Shown here piece by piece: positions 33,166-41,753 of a DNA stretch of 64,000 nucleotides (its first letter is position 1; each line of letters opens with the position of its first letter). Source of the DNA: Pelagimonas phthalicica (GTDB lineage: Bacteria; Pseudomonadota; Alphaproteobacteria; Rhodobacterales; Rhodobacteraceae); NCBI RefSeq assembly GCF_004364805.1, contig NZ_SOAP01000002.1:682001-746000 (forward strand), read 5' to 3'. Under the pieces are notes generated by a model, which had not been told where the DNA came from, ran no database searches, and saw nothing but the letters and a program-made list of their open reading frames with translations. Position numbers and translations under genes: made by a program.

Positions 33166-34080
33166 ATGCAAAAGCCCCGAATCCGCTGGCATATTGCCGT
33201 GTTTCTGGCCCCTGCGGTGCTTGTCTATACGGCGGTGATGATCTTTCCGCTGTTCAACACCCTGCGCCTGTCCCTGTTCAGCAAAATTGACCAAGAGCGC
33301 GTATATGTCGGGCTGCAAAACTTTCAGACCCTGTTCGGAGACCCGATCTGGTCCGAACAATTCTGGAACGCATTGGGCAACAATTTCTGGTTTTTCCTGA
33401 TCCATATGCTGGTTCAGAACCCGATTGGCATCGCGCTGGCGGCCATCCTCAGCCATCCCCGCTTGCGCTTTGCGGCGCTGTATCGCTCGGCGATTGTCAT
33501 CCCGACGATCCTGAGCTTTGTGATTGTCGGCTTTGCCTGGAAACTGATCCTGTCGCCGATCTGGGGCATCGCGCCCTCGATGCTGGATGCGGTCGGGTTG
33601 AAATCACTGTTCGCCCCTTGGCTTGGCAAAGAAGAATACGCTCTGACCACCCTGGCGCTGATCTCGGTCTGGCAGTTTGTCGGCATCCCGATGATGCTGA
33701 TCTATGCCGCCTTGTTGTCGATCCCCGAAGAGGTTCTGGAAGCGGGCGAGATTGATGGCATCACCGGCATGTCGGCCTTCTGGAAGATCAAGCTACCGCT
33801 GATCCTGCCCTCGATCGGCATCATCTCAATCCTGACTTTTGTCGGCAATTTCAACGCGTTCGACCTGATCTATGCCTCCCAAGGCGCGCTGGCCGGGCCG
33901 GATTATTCCACCGATATCCTTGGCACCTTCATGTATCGCACATTCTTTGGGTTCCAGCTGCAATTGGGTGACCCGCATATGGGCTCGGCCATTGCCGGAG
34001 CGATGTTTGCGATCATCCTGATCGGTGTCTGTCTCTATCTCTTTGGCATCCAGACCCGGATGCGCCGCTACCAGCTGTAA
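33166..34080 (+). CDS. Sugar ABC transporter permease (MalF/UgpA type)
   Basis: 304 residues with six predicted membrane helices; the N-terminal helix is VFLAPAVLVYTAVMIFPLF. The EAA loop that docks on the ATPase is EAGEIDGITGMSAFWKIKLPLILPS. It forms a heterodimeric inner-membrane channel with the next gene product. It follows the binding-protein gene after a 113-bp hairpin-rich gap, and 12 bases separate it from the second permease. Confidence 0.92.
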   Translation: MQKPRIRWHIAVFLAPAVLVYTAVMIFPLFNTLRLSLFSKIDQERVYVGLQNFQTLFGDPIWSEQFWNALGNNFWFFLIHMLVQNPIGIALAAILSHPRLRFAALYRSAIVIPTILSFVIVGFAWKLILSPIWGIAPSMLDAVGLKSLFAPWLGKEEYALTTLALISVWQFVGIPMMLIYAALLSIPEEVLEAGEIDGITGMSAFWKIKLPLILPSIGIISILTFVGNFNAFDLIYASQGALAGPDYSTDILGTFMYRTFFGFQLQLGDPHMGSAIAGAMFAIILIGVCLYLFGIQTRMRRYQL

Positions 34081-34092
34081 GGAGGACCGAGC

Positions 34093-34932
34093 ATGAACAA
34101 AGCCCGCGTTAACCCGCTGAACACGGCCGCCATGCATGGTGCGCTGATCCTCTACACGCTGATCGCGCTGTTCCCGGTTTTTGTGATCCTGATCAACAGT
34201 TTTAAAACCCGCAAAGCGATTTTCCGCGAACCTTTGGCCCTGCCCGATGGCGATAGTTTTTCGATGATCGGCTATCAGACGGTGATGAAACAGGGGGATT
34301 TCTTTCTCTACTTTCAGAATTCGCTGATTGTGACCGTCGCCTCGCTGTTCTTTGTGCTGCTCTTTGGGGCCATGGCGGCCTTTGCGCTCAGCGAATACCG
34401 CTTCAAAGGCAACACGTTGATGGGCCTCTATCTGGCGCTCGGCATCATGATTCCGATCCGCATCGGTACGGTTGCGATCCTTGAAATGATGGTGGCCACC
34501 GGGCTGGTGAATTCACTTTGGGCACTGATCCTGGTCTATACGGCGCAAGGGCTGCCGCTGGCGGTGTTCATCCTTTCTGAATTCATGCGGCAAGTGTCCG
34601 ACGACCTGAAAAACGCCGGGCGGATTGATGGGCTGTCGGAATACGCGATTTTCTTCAAGTTGGTCTTGCCGCTGGTGCGCCCGGCTATGGCGACGGTTGC
34701 GGTGTTCAACATGATCCCGATCTGGAACGACCTTTGGTTCCCGCTGATCCTCGCCCCGGCTGAAGAAACCAAGACGCTGACTCTGGGCAGCCAGGTCTTT
34801 ATCGGCCAGTTCGTCACCGATTGGAACGCGGTGCTGTCGGCACTGTCCATGGCGATCCTGCCGGTGCTGGTGCTTTATGTGATCTTCTCACGTCAGTTGA
34901 TCCGCGGCATCACCTCAGGAGCGGTCAAATGA
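34093..34932 (+). CDS. Sugar ABC transporter permease (MalG/UgpE type)
   Basis: 279 residues, six membrane helices. The N terminus is LILYTLIALFPVFVILINSFKTRKAIF, and the EAA loop is KNAGRIDGLSEYAIFFKLVLPLVRPA. It pairs with the preceding permease. GGAGGA lies before the start. Its stop overlaps the start of the oxidoreductase gene (ATGA), so the transporter and the catabolic gene are coupled. Confidence 0.92.
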   Translation: MNKARVNPLNTAAMHGALILYTLIALFPVFVILINSFKTRKAIFREPLALPDGDSFSMIGYQTVMKQGDFFLYFQNSLIVTVASLFFVLLFGAMAAFALSEYRFKGNTLMGLYLALGIMIPIRIGTVAILEMMVATGLVNSLWALILVYTAQGLPLAVFILSEFMRQVSDDLKNAGRIDGLSEYAIFFKLVLPLVRPAMATVAVFNMIPIWNDLWFPLILAPAEETKTLTLGSQVFIGQFVTDWNAVLSALSMAILPVLVLYVIFSRQLIRGITSGAVK

Positions 34933-35963
34933 CCCGCGTTCTGATTGCAGGCCTGGGCAATATGGGCAAAAGCCACGCCCTGGCCCATCACGCACATCCC
35001 GATGCGGAAATTGTGGGATTGGTGAACCGGAGCGGTCAGGTCGATATTCCCGAACTGGCCCCCTACCCCAGCTTCACCGATTTTCACGCGGCGATGCAGG
35101 CGACCCAACCCGACCTTGTGGTTATCGCCACCTATTCCGACAGCCACGCCGATTACGCCGTGGCGGCGATGGAGGCCGGGGCGCATATCTTTGTCGAAAA
35201 GCCTTTGGCAACAACGGTTTCTGATGCGCGCCGGGTCGTCGACACCGCCACCCGTCTGGGTAGAAAACTGGTCGTTGGCTATATCCTGCGCCACCATCCC
35301 AGCTGGGTACGCCTGATCCAAGAGGCGCGCGCGCTTGGCGGCCCTTACGTGTTTCGAATGAACCTCAACCAGCAAAGCACAGGGGCTGAATGGGAAACCC
35401 ACAAGGCGCTGATGCAGACCACAGCGCCGATCGTTGATTGCGGTGTGCATTACGTGGACGTCTGGTGCCAGATCACCGATGCCAAACCTGTCAGCGTCAA
35501 CGCCATGGGCCTGCGCCTTTCGGATGAGATCGCCGAGGACATGTATAATTACGGCCAGTTTCAGGTCGTGTTCGAGGATGGCTCGGTCGGCTGGTACGAG
35601 GCCGGTTGGGGCCCGATGATGTCTGAAACCGCGTTTTTCGTAAAAGACGTGGTATCGCCAGCCGGCTCAGTTTCGATCACCGAAGCGGACAAGGCCGGGT
35701 CGTCAGACGTGGACGGGCACACCAAGGTCGGCGGCTTGCTGGTACATCGCCCTGACTGTGACACCCTGATCGACCTGCCGGATGAGCCCGGCCATCAAGA
35801 GCTTTGTGACGCGGAACAGGCTTTTGTTCTGCGCGCCATCACCGAGGATATCGACCTCACCCGCCATATGCAGGACGCGGTTCAATCGCTGGCCATTTGC
35901 CTGGCCGCTGATGAAAGCGTCCGTACCGGACAACCCGTTAACCTGATGGAGGAAACGCCATGA
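34929..35963 (+). CDS. Gfo/Idh/MocA-family NAD(P)-dependent sugar oxidoreductase
   Basis: 344 residues from the ATG at 34929. The Rossmann N-terminal domain starts TRVLIAGLGNMGKSHALAHHAHPDAEIVGLVNR, with the family motif AGAHIFVEKPLATT (EKP, catalytic Lys) near residue 95. The C-terminal alpha/beta domain has DCGVHYVDVWCQITDAKP. It oxidises or isomerises a sugar-derived substrate with NAD(P). It is bracketed by ATGA overlaps with the permease and ATPase genes, so it is an integral member of the uptake operon, but its exact substrate is unknown. Some family members modify GlcNAc or 1,6-anhydro sugars. Confidence 0.88.
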   Translation: MTRVLIAGLGNMGKSHALAHHAHPDAEIVGLVNRSGQVDIPELAPYPSFTDFHAAMQATQPDLVVIATYSDSHADYAVAAMEAGAHIFVEKPLATTVSDARRVVDTATRLGRKLVVGYILRHHPSWVRLIQEARALGGPYVFRMNLNQQSTGAEWETHKALMQTTAPIVDCGVHYVDVWCQITDAKPVSVNAMGLRLSDEIAEDMYNYGQFQVVFEDGSVGWYEAGWGPMMSETAFFVKDVVSPAGSVSITEADKAGSSDVDGHTKVGGLLVHRPDCDTLIDLPDEPGHQELCDAEQAFVLRAITEDIDLTRHMQDAVQSLAICLAADESVRTGQPVNLMEETP

Positions 35964-36955
35964 CGGCGCTGACCCTGACCGATGTGAACAAATCCTTTGG
36001 CAAAGTTCACGTTCTCAAAGACATCAATATCGAGATCGAAGAAGGCGAATTTGTCGTCTTTGTCGGCCCGTCGGGTTGCGGGAAATCCACCCTGTTGCGG
36101 GTGATTGCCGGGCTCGAGGATGCAAGCTCGGGCGAAATCCGCATTGGCGAGGATGTGGTCAATCTGACCCCGCCCTCCAAACGCGGCATCGCGATGGTGT
36201 TTCAAAGCTATGCGCTTTATCCGCATCTGAATGTGCGCAAAAATATGTCGCTGGCCCTGAAACAGGAAAAGCAACCCAAAGAGGTGATCGAACAGCGCGT
36301 GGCCGAGGCCAGCCGGATGTTGAGCCTTGAGGATTACCTGGATCGCTTCCCCTCGGAACTGTCGGGCGGTCAGCGTCAGCGGGTCGCTATTGGCCGCGCC
36401 ATCGTGCGCCACCCCAAGATCTTTTTGTTCGACGAACCCTTGTCCAACCTCGACGCCGCCCTGCGTATGAGCACCCGGATTGAAATCGCCAGCCTGCATG
36501 CGCAGCTCGGCACCTCGATGATCTATGTGACCCATGACCAGACCGAGGCGATGACGCTGGCCGATAAAATCGTCGTGCTGCGTGACGGGATCGTCGAACA
36601 GGTCGGCAGCCCGATGGAGCTTTACAATAACCCGGCGAACAAGTTTGTGGCTGGTTTTCTGGGCTCGCCCGCCATGAATTTTTTCCCCGCCAGCCTTGTG
36701 CGTGATGGCGACACACGCACCATGGGCATCCGCCCCGAGGATCTGTTTCAATCTGACCAGGGGGCTTTTGCCGCTTCTGTCACCCATGTGGAAAAACTGG
36801 GGGGCGACACCAATGTGATTGCGACGATTGGCGATCATAACATCACCGCCCGTCTCTTTGGTCAGCATGATGTCGCCGAAGGTCAGATCCTGCAGCTCGG
36901 CTTTGATCCGGCGAAAGCGTTTTACTTTACCGAAGACGGCGCGCGGGATCGGTAA
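35960..36955 (+). CDS. Sugar ABC transporter ATP-binding protein (MsmK/UgpC type)
   Basis: 331 residues. Walker A is GPSGCGKST, Q-loop VFQSYALYPHL, the signature LSGGQRQRVAIGRA, Walker B IFLFDEPLSNLD, and the switch His in YVTHDQTEA. A C-terminal regulatory TOBE-like domain covers about 240-331. It energises the adjacent permeases. The C-terminal part is slightly shorter than in UgpC/MalK. Start overlaps the previous stop (ATGA). A strong terminator follows 41 bases on. Confidence 0.93.
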   Translation: MTALTLTDVNKSFGKVHVLKDINIEIEEGEFVVFVGPSGCGKSTLLRVIAGLEDASSGEIRIGEDVVNLTPPSKRGIAMVFQSYALYPHLNVRKNMSLALKQEKQPKEVIEQRVAEASRMLSLEDYLDRFPSELSGGQRQRVAIGRAIVRHPKIFLFDEPLSNLDAALRMSTRIEIASLHAQLGTSMIYVTHDQTEAMTLADKIVVLRDGIVEQVGSPMELYNNPANKFVAGFLGSPAMNFFPASLVRDGDTRTMGIRPEDLFQSDQGAFAASVTHVEKLGGDTNVIATIGDHNITARLFGQHDVAEGQILQLGFDPAKAFYFTEDGARDR

Positions 36956-36995
36956 GGATTGCAAAACCGCAAACTCCGTTTTCTCGCCAATATCA

Positions 36996-37034
36996 AAAAA
37001 ACCGGCCAGATGTCTTGGCCGGTTTTGCGGTTTT
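36996..37034. terminator. Bidirectional terminator at the end of the sugar operon
   Basis: AAAACCGGCCA/TGGCCGGTTTT-type stem closing on GATGTCT, with A-runs and T-runs on both sides. Convergent genes lie on either side. Confidence 0.85.
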
Positions 37035-37055
37035 GTTCCTACATCGCGCAGATCT

Positions 37056-37940
37056 TTACGCCCGCCCTTGGGCAAGCTTGCGGTGACGCAACACCGATTT
37101 CATGGTTTCCAACATCGCGACGGACACGATGATTGATCCGCCAATGATCACGTTCAGACCTGGTGTCTCCCTCAGCACAACCAGCGCAATCAGAGCGCCC
37201 AAAATCGGTTGCAAGCAGCCGATAAAGCTGACGGTTTTTGCCGAAAGATGTTTCAACGCAGTGGCCAGCAAGGAATGCGGAACCGCGGTAAAGACGACGC
37301 CCAGCAGTAAGAGATACATCATGGTCGACATATCCTGTTGCAATGCGCTGACATTCAGGAATGGCAGCAACAGCAAAGACCCGGCCAAAGATTGACAGCC
37401 CACTGCAGCGACGGGTTGAATATGGCGACAAAGCTTGCGTTGCAGCACGTTGCGCAGGGCGAAGGTGATCGCCGAAAAGAGGCCCCAGCCAATGCCCAAA
37501 AGCAAACCGCTATCATCCTGCCCAGGTGAGGAAATGATGAAGACACCAACCATCATCAGCCCCGCCAGAAACAGGTCAGGCAATTCAATGCGCTTACGCT
37601 CGGTCGCTGCCTCAAAGAACACGGTGAACACCGGATAGGTGTAGAGCATGGTCATACCAACCGCGATGCTCGAAACGCGCATGGCCTCAAAGAACGAGGC
37701 CCAATGCACCGACAATAACAGCCCCAACCCGATCAAAGTGACAAAATCGCGCCGTTGCAGGCCCGCCAGCCGCAGTTTCAGAAATGGCGCAAAGAGGGCA
37801 ATGGTGATGGCCGCGATGACCCCACGAACAACCGTGATGTCGATAGATCCAAGCGGCAACCCCTTTGCAAACAACCCGTTTGTGGCCAGCAACAGGACCG
37901 TCAGATAAATCGCGATCAAACCCCTATGCGTCTCACTCAC
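37056..37940 (-). CDS. EamA/DMT-family transporter
   Basis: 294 residues and about ten membrane helices in two EamA repeats (about 10-140 and 150-285). IYLTVLLLATNGLFAKGLP opens the first, and GLLLGIGWGLFSAITFALRNVLQRKL the second; SFIGCLQPILGALIALVVLRETPGLNVIIGG is the conserved terminal region (given by its P-x-x-x-L-x-x-x-x-x-L-x-E core). Such proteins export or import small metabolites. It converges with the sugar operon. It may be the last core gene before the island. Confidence 0.88.
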   Translation of the reverse strand: MSETHRGLIAIYLTVLLLATNGLFAKGLPLGSIDITVVRGVIAAITIALFAPFLKLRLAGLQRRDFVTLIGLGLLLSVHWASFFEAMRVSSIAVGMTMLYTYPVFTVFFEAATERKRIELPDLFLAGLMMVGVFIISSPGQDDSGLLLGIGWGLFSAITFALRNVLQRKLCRHIQPVAAVGCQSLAGSLLLLPFLNVSALQQDMSTMMYLLLLGVVFTAVPHSLLATALKHLSAKTVSFIGCLQPILGALIALVVLRETPGLNVIIGGSIIVSVAMLETMKSVLRHRKLAQGRA

Positions 37941-38332
37941 GCCGTTTCCTTTTCAGTTTTGCTGGACGCGCTCGGTGCCGCGGGTAAGCCGGGCGCAATT
38001 CACCGCCCCCCCTTTGCCGCACTGGCACCACCCACGCGGTTCTGCTGGGCTGTATCACAGAAAAGACGGGAAAACAGAGTGTTGTGCCCAGAAACTTTGA
38101 CAAGGTCTTTTGAAAGTCGAAAGAGCAGTTTGCGGAATGGTCGCTGCGAGCAGGCCTTGGCGATTTACACGACGGGCAGTTTAGACGACCACACGGGATC
38201 AAGACTAAGTCATACCCAGGAAGTCACGGTGTTGAGAAGCTTGTTGTCGATCTTCTATTGTCGCCCCCCAAAAAACCGAGAACCGACACCGCAATAGCGG
38301 ATCGGCCCTTGGTAGATTGATTTTACGACGGC
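37941..38332. other. Island left border, no gene seen
   Basis: 392 bp between the EamA gene and the FAD oxidase gene. No intact gene, tRNA fragment or insertion-sequence end was found; a copy of the tRNA-Leu 3' end is absent. Some blocks (around 38100-38200) look like decayed extragenic sequence. Confidence 0.45.
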
Positions 38333-39775
38333 TTACTTCTGCTTTGGTAGAGGGACTGATTGCGGGCGGGAAAACAGGCCCTTGGGGTCCATTTTCTGTT
38401 TAACTACCGACAGTCTTTGCAAGTTTTCCGAGTAATAGGCGTTTGCCCAATCTTCCAAAGTCGGGTCAAGAAGGTTGCCATAAGACCCACCTGTCCCATC
38501 TGGTTTCACCGACTGATAAAAACTCTTTTGCCAATCGAGGCTTTGCTCCACCACGCTTGGGCTATCACTGTCCAACCACGTTAGACCGGTCACCAACAGC
38601 CAGCGCGTATCGCGATGCGCAAAGGCGGTGGCATCCGCGTCCACATCATTGACGGCTCCACCCATTTGGAAAAAGCGGAAATCAACCTCGCCACCGGTTT
38701 CTGGCCATGCTTCCAGATAGGCCTGACCACGCTCCAGGAACGCCAGGCTAGGTGTGTCAGCCATATAAGAGGAGCTCTCATGAAAATAGAGCGGGTCAAG
38801 CACCTCATCCAGGTAATCCTGTGCCTCAGTGTAAGACAGCGACTGGATTTCGCAGAGATCAGCATCTGGCAGATCTGAGAAGAAGGCGCGGACCGTCTCA
38901 GCATCGCCGTGGAACTGACCGAGGCAGGTCGCCACGACCGGTTGATCGGCAGAATAGCGGGCCAAGGCAACACGACTGCCATAGGCGTTGGGTGCGTCAT
39001 TCAGCAGTGTCATGACCTGATGCAGCGCCTTGGCAGGTGCCTCGCGCCATTCGAAACGAAAGACCGTCACCTCTGCCAATGCAAAGGTTTGGATGTTCAA
39101 TTTCGTCGTGACACCAAACTGCCCCGCACCACCGCCGCGACAGGCCCAGAACAGTTCCGGATCGCTGTCCTCTGTCACCACGCGCACGTCACCCTCGGCT
39201 GTGACCAGCTCCAGGCTGACAACCTTGTCGCACCCCATGCCATTGGCACGCATGTTGAAACCGCTACCGCCGCCCATCACCATGCTGGCGACACCCACAG
39301 TTGAGCATCGCCCATGGGTGACAGCACGACCGTGCGGCTCCAAGGTCCTGAGGACATCCCGGATAATCGCGCCGCCAGACACGCTGATCACGCCAGTTTC
39401 TGGATCGTAGGAGCATTCATTCATCAAGGACATATCAATGAGCAAGCCATTCGTTCTTGAATAACCTGCATAGGAATGCCCACCGGTTTTCACCGCAAAA
39501 GGAAAGTCGAAATCAGCGCACCATGTGAGGCATTGTGCAACATCATCGGCTGAAACGCATTGCGCAATCGCCGATGGGCGCTGACCGGTATAGCGCAGGT
39601 TCAGCGTTTGCGTGGCGGCAGCGTAACCTGCATCCTGTGGGAAAATCAGCGGATTGGTTAACGTCATGGACAAGAAATTCAGGCCGGATTCGGCAAGAAC
39701 ATTCAGATCCAAAGCTGGCGAAGGTTTCCGCTTGGTGCCACTACCTTCGATTACGGGTGTTGCTACATCGCTCAA
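38333..39775 (-). CDS. Berberine-bridge-type FAD-linked oxidase with bicovalent flavin site
   Basis: 480 residues. The PCMH-type FAD domain is at about 60-230 and a BBE domain ends the protein (YYSENLQRLSVVKQKMDPKGLF). The two flavin attachment residues typical of bicovalent enzymes are present: His100 in KTGGHSYAGYS and Cys157 in THGRCSTVGVASMVMGGGSG. Such oxidases use O2 to oxidise alcohols, sugars or C-N/C-C bonds. There is no signal peptide. Its start overlaps the stop of the radical SAM gene by four bases (ATGA). With the 65-residue peptide upstream, it is the natural candidate for a second modification of the same peptide. Confidence 0.88.
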   Translation of the reverse strand: MSDVATPVIEGSGTKRKPSPALDLNVLAESGLNFLSMTLTNPLIFPQDAGYAAATQTLNLRYTGQRPSAIAQCVSADDVAQCLTWCADFDFPFAVKTGGHSYAGYSRTNGLLIDMSLMNECSYDPETGVISVSGGAIIRDVLRTLEPHGRAVTHGRCSTVGVASMVMGGGSGFNMRANGMGCDKVVSLELVTAEGDVRVVTEDSDPELFWACRGGGAGQFGVTTKLNIQTFALAEVTVFRFEWREAPAKALHQVMTLLNDAPNAYGSRVALARYSADQPVVATCLGQFHGDAETVRAFFSDLPDADLCEIQSLSYTEAQDYLDEVLDPLYFHESSSYMADTPSLAFLERGQAYLEAWPETGGEVDFRFFQMGGAVNDVDADATAFAHRDTRWLLVTGLTWLDSDSPSVVEQSLDWQKSFYQSVKPDGTGGSYGNLLDPTLEDWANAYYSENLQRLSVVKQKMDPKGLFSRPQSVPLPKQK

Positions 39776-41109
39776 GCCGGCACCCTCCGGAGCTGTGCGG
39801 CTTTTTTGACAAGCGTTTCTTCGAGATTGAACTTGAACTTAATACACTCAGGCACATTGTTTAGGATCGTCATACCGGAGAACGCGCAGCCCCCCATGCA
39901 GATCGGCAACATCTTGCATGTGGCACAGCCTTTTTCTTCGTCAAACGGCGACCAATCATGCCAGCGTTGCGCACAAGGAGACATTTTTTCTTCGGCCAGT
40001 TCCGGCGGCGGCAGATCACGCAATTGGCCCAGGCTTAGTGAATGGTCTCCGATCTCGGCCCAACACTTATAGGTTTCACCATCATGATCGATGACATAGG
40101 CATGGGTGCGGTTCGCTGAACAATATGTGTTCTTCGGCTCTGGAAAATGAACGTCAGCACCGGCCTTGAAATTCTTGCGCGCCAGGTATTTCTGAACCCG
40201 TGCGTCATGCTCGCCCATCTCAGCCTTGGACAAAAACACCTTGGAAACACGTTTGACCTGCTCGGAATAAGGTTTCACCTGACCAAGATAGAACGAGTTT
40301 TGGTGCAGCCCTTCATCGGCGAGGATGTCGATCAACTCCTCAACGCGATCAATATTGGTCTTGTCGACATTGGACCTGATAATGACGGTGCTCCCCGCCT
40401 TGTTCAAAAGCTTGATGCCTTCGATGATTGGCCAGAACGTTCCGTTGGACCGGGTGACCAAATTGCGGCGCTTGTCGTGTAGGTCTGGCGGCCCATCCAG
40501 AGTGATCTGAAGGTTGTCGACGTGACACTTGCGCAGGATTGCGACCCGTTCCTTGTCCAGATCATACCCGTTGGTTGTCATCTGCGCCGAATAGGTGAAG
40601 CCCATCTTTTTGGACAATTCCTCAATCCGTTCCGACATCGCCTCGATGATATCGAGACACAGCAGTGGCTCCCCCCCGAACCAGGAAAGCTTTAGCTCTT
40701 CCAAACCTTCATGTTGCGCGATGAAGTCGATAATTTCATCCTGCACCTGCTGAGACATGCGTTCTTTCATGCGTCCCTGGTAGCAATAGAAACAGCCAAA
40801 GTTGCAGTCCAGCGTCGGAGAAATGGTGATATCCAGCTGGTGGCGGCTATGTTTCGCGCGATCATGGCGCGTTTTCAGCAAAGCGAACTCGTCCACCTCG
40901 TCATCAACCACAAAACCGTTGCGATACAGATCCTTGAGCAAGTTTTCGTCCTTTTCCTGCACTTGAGAAGGATCAAAGGAATGCCGACCGGCCAAAAAAT
41001 CCGCTTGTTCCGCGCTGACTTCGATCAGCGCACCGCTGAAGCTGTTGAAAGCCAGGGCACGGCCAGACACTTCTGCCGGCCGGCAGTTATTATAGAGAGA
41101 CGTTTTCAT
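39772..41109 (-). CDS. Radical SAM/SPASM peptide maturase
   Basis: 445 residues. An N-terminal 85-residue domain (YNNCRPAEVSGRALAFNSFSGALIEVS) has the look of a peptide-recognition segment. The radical SAM cluster motif is Cys102-x3-Cys106-x2-Cys109 (CNFGCFYC), with the SAM-binding GGEPLL at 145-150. The C-terminal SPASM domain is complete for two auxiliary 4Fe-4S clusters: Cys330-x13-G-x4-Cys349, Cys379, then Cys395-x2-Cys398-x5-Cys404-x3-Cys408, and Cys422. SPASM enzymes install thioether, C-C or epimerised linkages in ribosomal peptides. It lies 33 bases after a small ORF (AGGA eight bases before its ATG) and is coupled to the FAD oxidase gene. Confidence 0.93.
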   Translation of the reverse strand: MKTSLYNNCRPAEVSGRALAFNSFSGALIEVSAEQADFLAGRHSFDPSQVQEKDENLLKDLYRNGFVVDDEVDEFALLKTRHDRAKHSRHQLDITISPTLDCNFGCFYCYQGRMKERMSQQVQDEIIDFIAQHEGLEELKLSWFGGEPLLCLDIIEAMSERIEELSKKMGFTYSAQMTTNGYDLDKERVAILRKCHVDNLQITLDGPPDLHDKRRNLVTRSNGTFWPIIEGIKLLNKAGSTVIIRSNVDKTNIDRVEELIDILADEGLHQNSFYLGQVKPYSEQVKRVSKVFLSKAEMGEHDARVQKYLARKNFKAGADVHFPEPKNTYCSANRTHAYVIDHDGETYKCWAEIGDHSLSLGQLRDLPPPELAEEKMSPCAQRWHDWSPFDEEKGCATCKMLPICMGGCAFSGMTILNNVPECIKFKFNLEETLVKKAAQLRRVPA

Positions 41110-41142
41110 GAGAAATTCCTGTATGAGGCTACAGATTGATTT

Positions 41143-41340
41143 TTAGGTAAGGTAGCTGCTGAACAGCGCGCCACACAGCGCGCTCTTGACTTGCTTGTCG
41201 CTCAAGAACTCCTCCCTCGCCTCGATCAGGACGTCGTGTTCGACAGTGCTGGCAGGAAAGGCACGTTCAGAACAGGTGTGCCGGTCCTTTTGAGTATGTA
41301 ACGCTGTGCTAAATGTCTCTTCTGGCGCGCGTACGTTCAT
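41143..41340 (-). CDS. Candidate ribosomal precursor peptide (65 residues)
   Basis: A 65-residue ORF with GGAG seven bases before its ATG, first in the operon with the radical SAM and FAD oxidase genes. The sequence is polar and acidic in the middle (VEHDVLIEAREEFLSDKQ, a leader-like helix) and changes abruptly to a small, hydrophobic C terminus, ALCGALFSSYLT, with Cys56, aromatic Phe60 and Tyr63, plus Ser and Thr. That layout (acidic leader, short C-terminal core) is typical of RiPP precursors. A second Cys is at 23. No known precursor family was recognised, so the core boundary and modification are inferred. Confidence 0.65.
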   Translation of the reverse strand: MNVRAPEETFSTALHTQKDRHTCSERAFPASTVEHDVLIEAREEFLSDKQVKSALCGALFSSYLT

Positions 41341-41753
41341 TTGTTACTCCACAAGAATCTAAAGGTTAAAATTCCCCTCATGCGAGTAATGTCATGGCGA
41401 ATACAGCAATTCAAGAAAATTATATTCGTTTAGGTTGTATCCCTTCATCGCTTATCTTTTAGGCACTTTTAGACATAATCGTCACAACATTTTAGCCACA
41501 CCAACCAATTATCTTACAGGTAAAAAATCTACTCTCGATTAATGACGTCCTTCTGGCCCAATCTCCTTCGGAAAATCCGCCAGACTGATGTAAATATTAA
41601 ATTAGGAGAATATATCCCCCACCAGTGCCAACACGTCAGAATAATTCTCCGGTCAGCCTCGCCCTTGCCTAAACCCGACCCATGTGCCAATGGTTCCGTG
41701 CACAACGCAGGATTGCTTTTGGCAAGGCGCACAGGATCATCATCGGGAAATTC
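41341..41753. other. AT-rich divergent promoter region
   Basis: 413 bp between the precursor peptide and the MetZ-like gene, markedly more AT-rich than the core regions, especially 41341-41620. It must hold both promoters. A GGAGAAT...ATTCTCC inverted repeat spans about 41602-41648. No riboswitch of a known class and no conserved coding sequence was found. Confidence 0.6.

Noticed and set aside
37941-38332. Left attachment site matching the tRNA-Leu 3' end
   Set aside because: No stretch matching the tRNA 3' end was found in this gap.
41600-41753. SAM-type riboswitch before the MetZ-like gene
   Set aside because: The inverted repeat near 41602-41648 does not show the conserved cores of SAM-II, SAM-V or SAM/SAH riboswitches.
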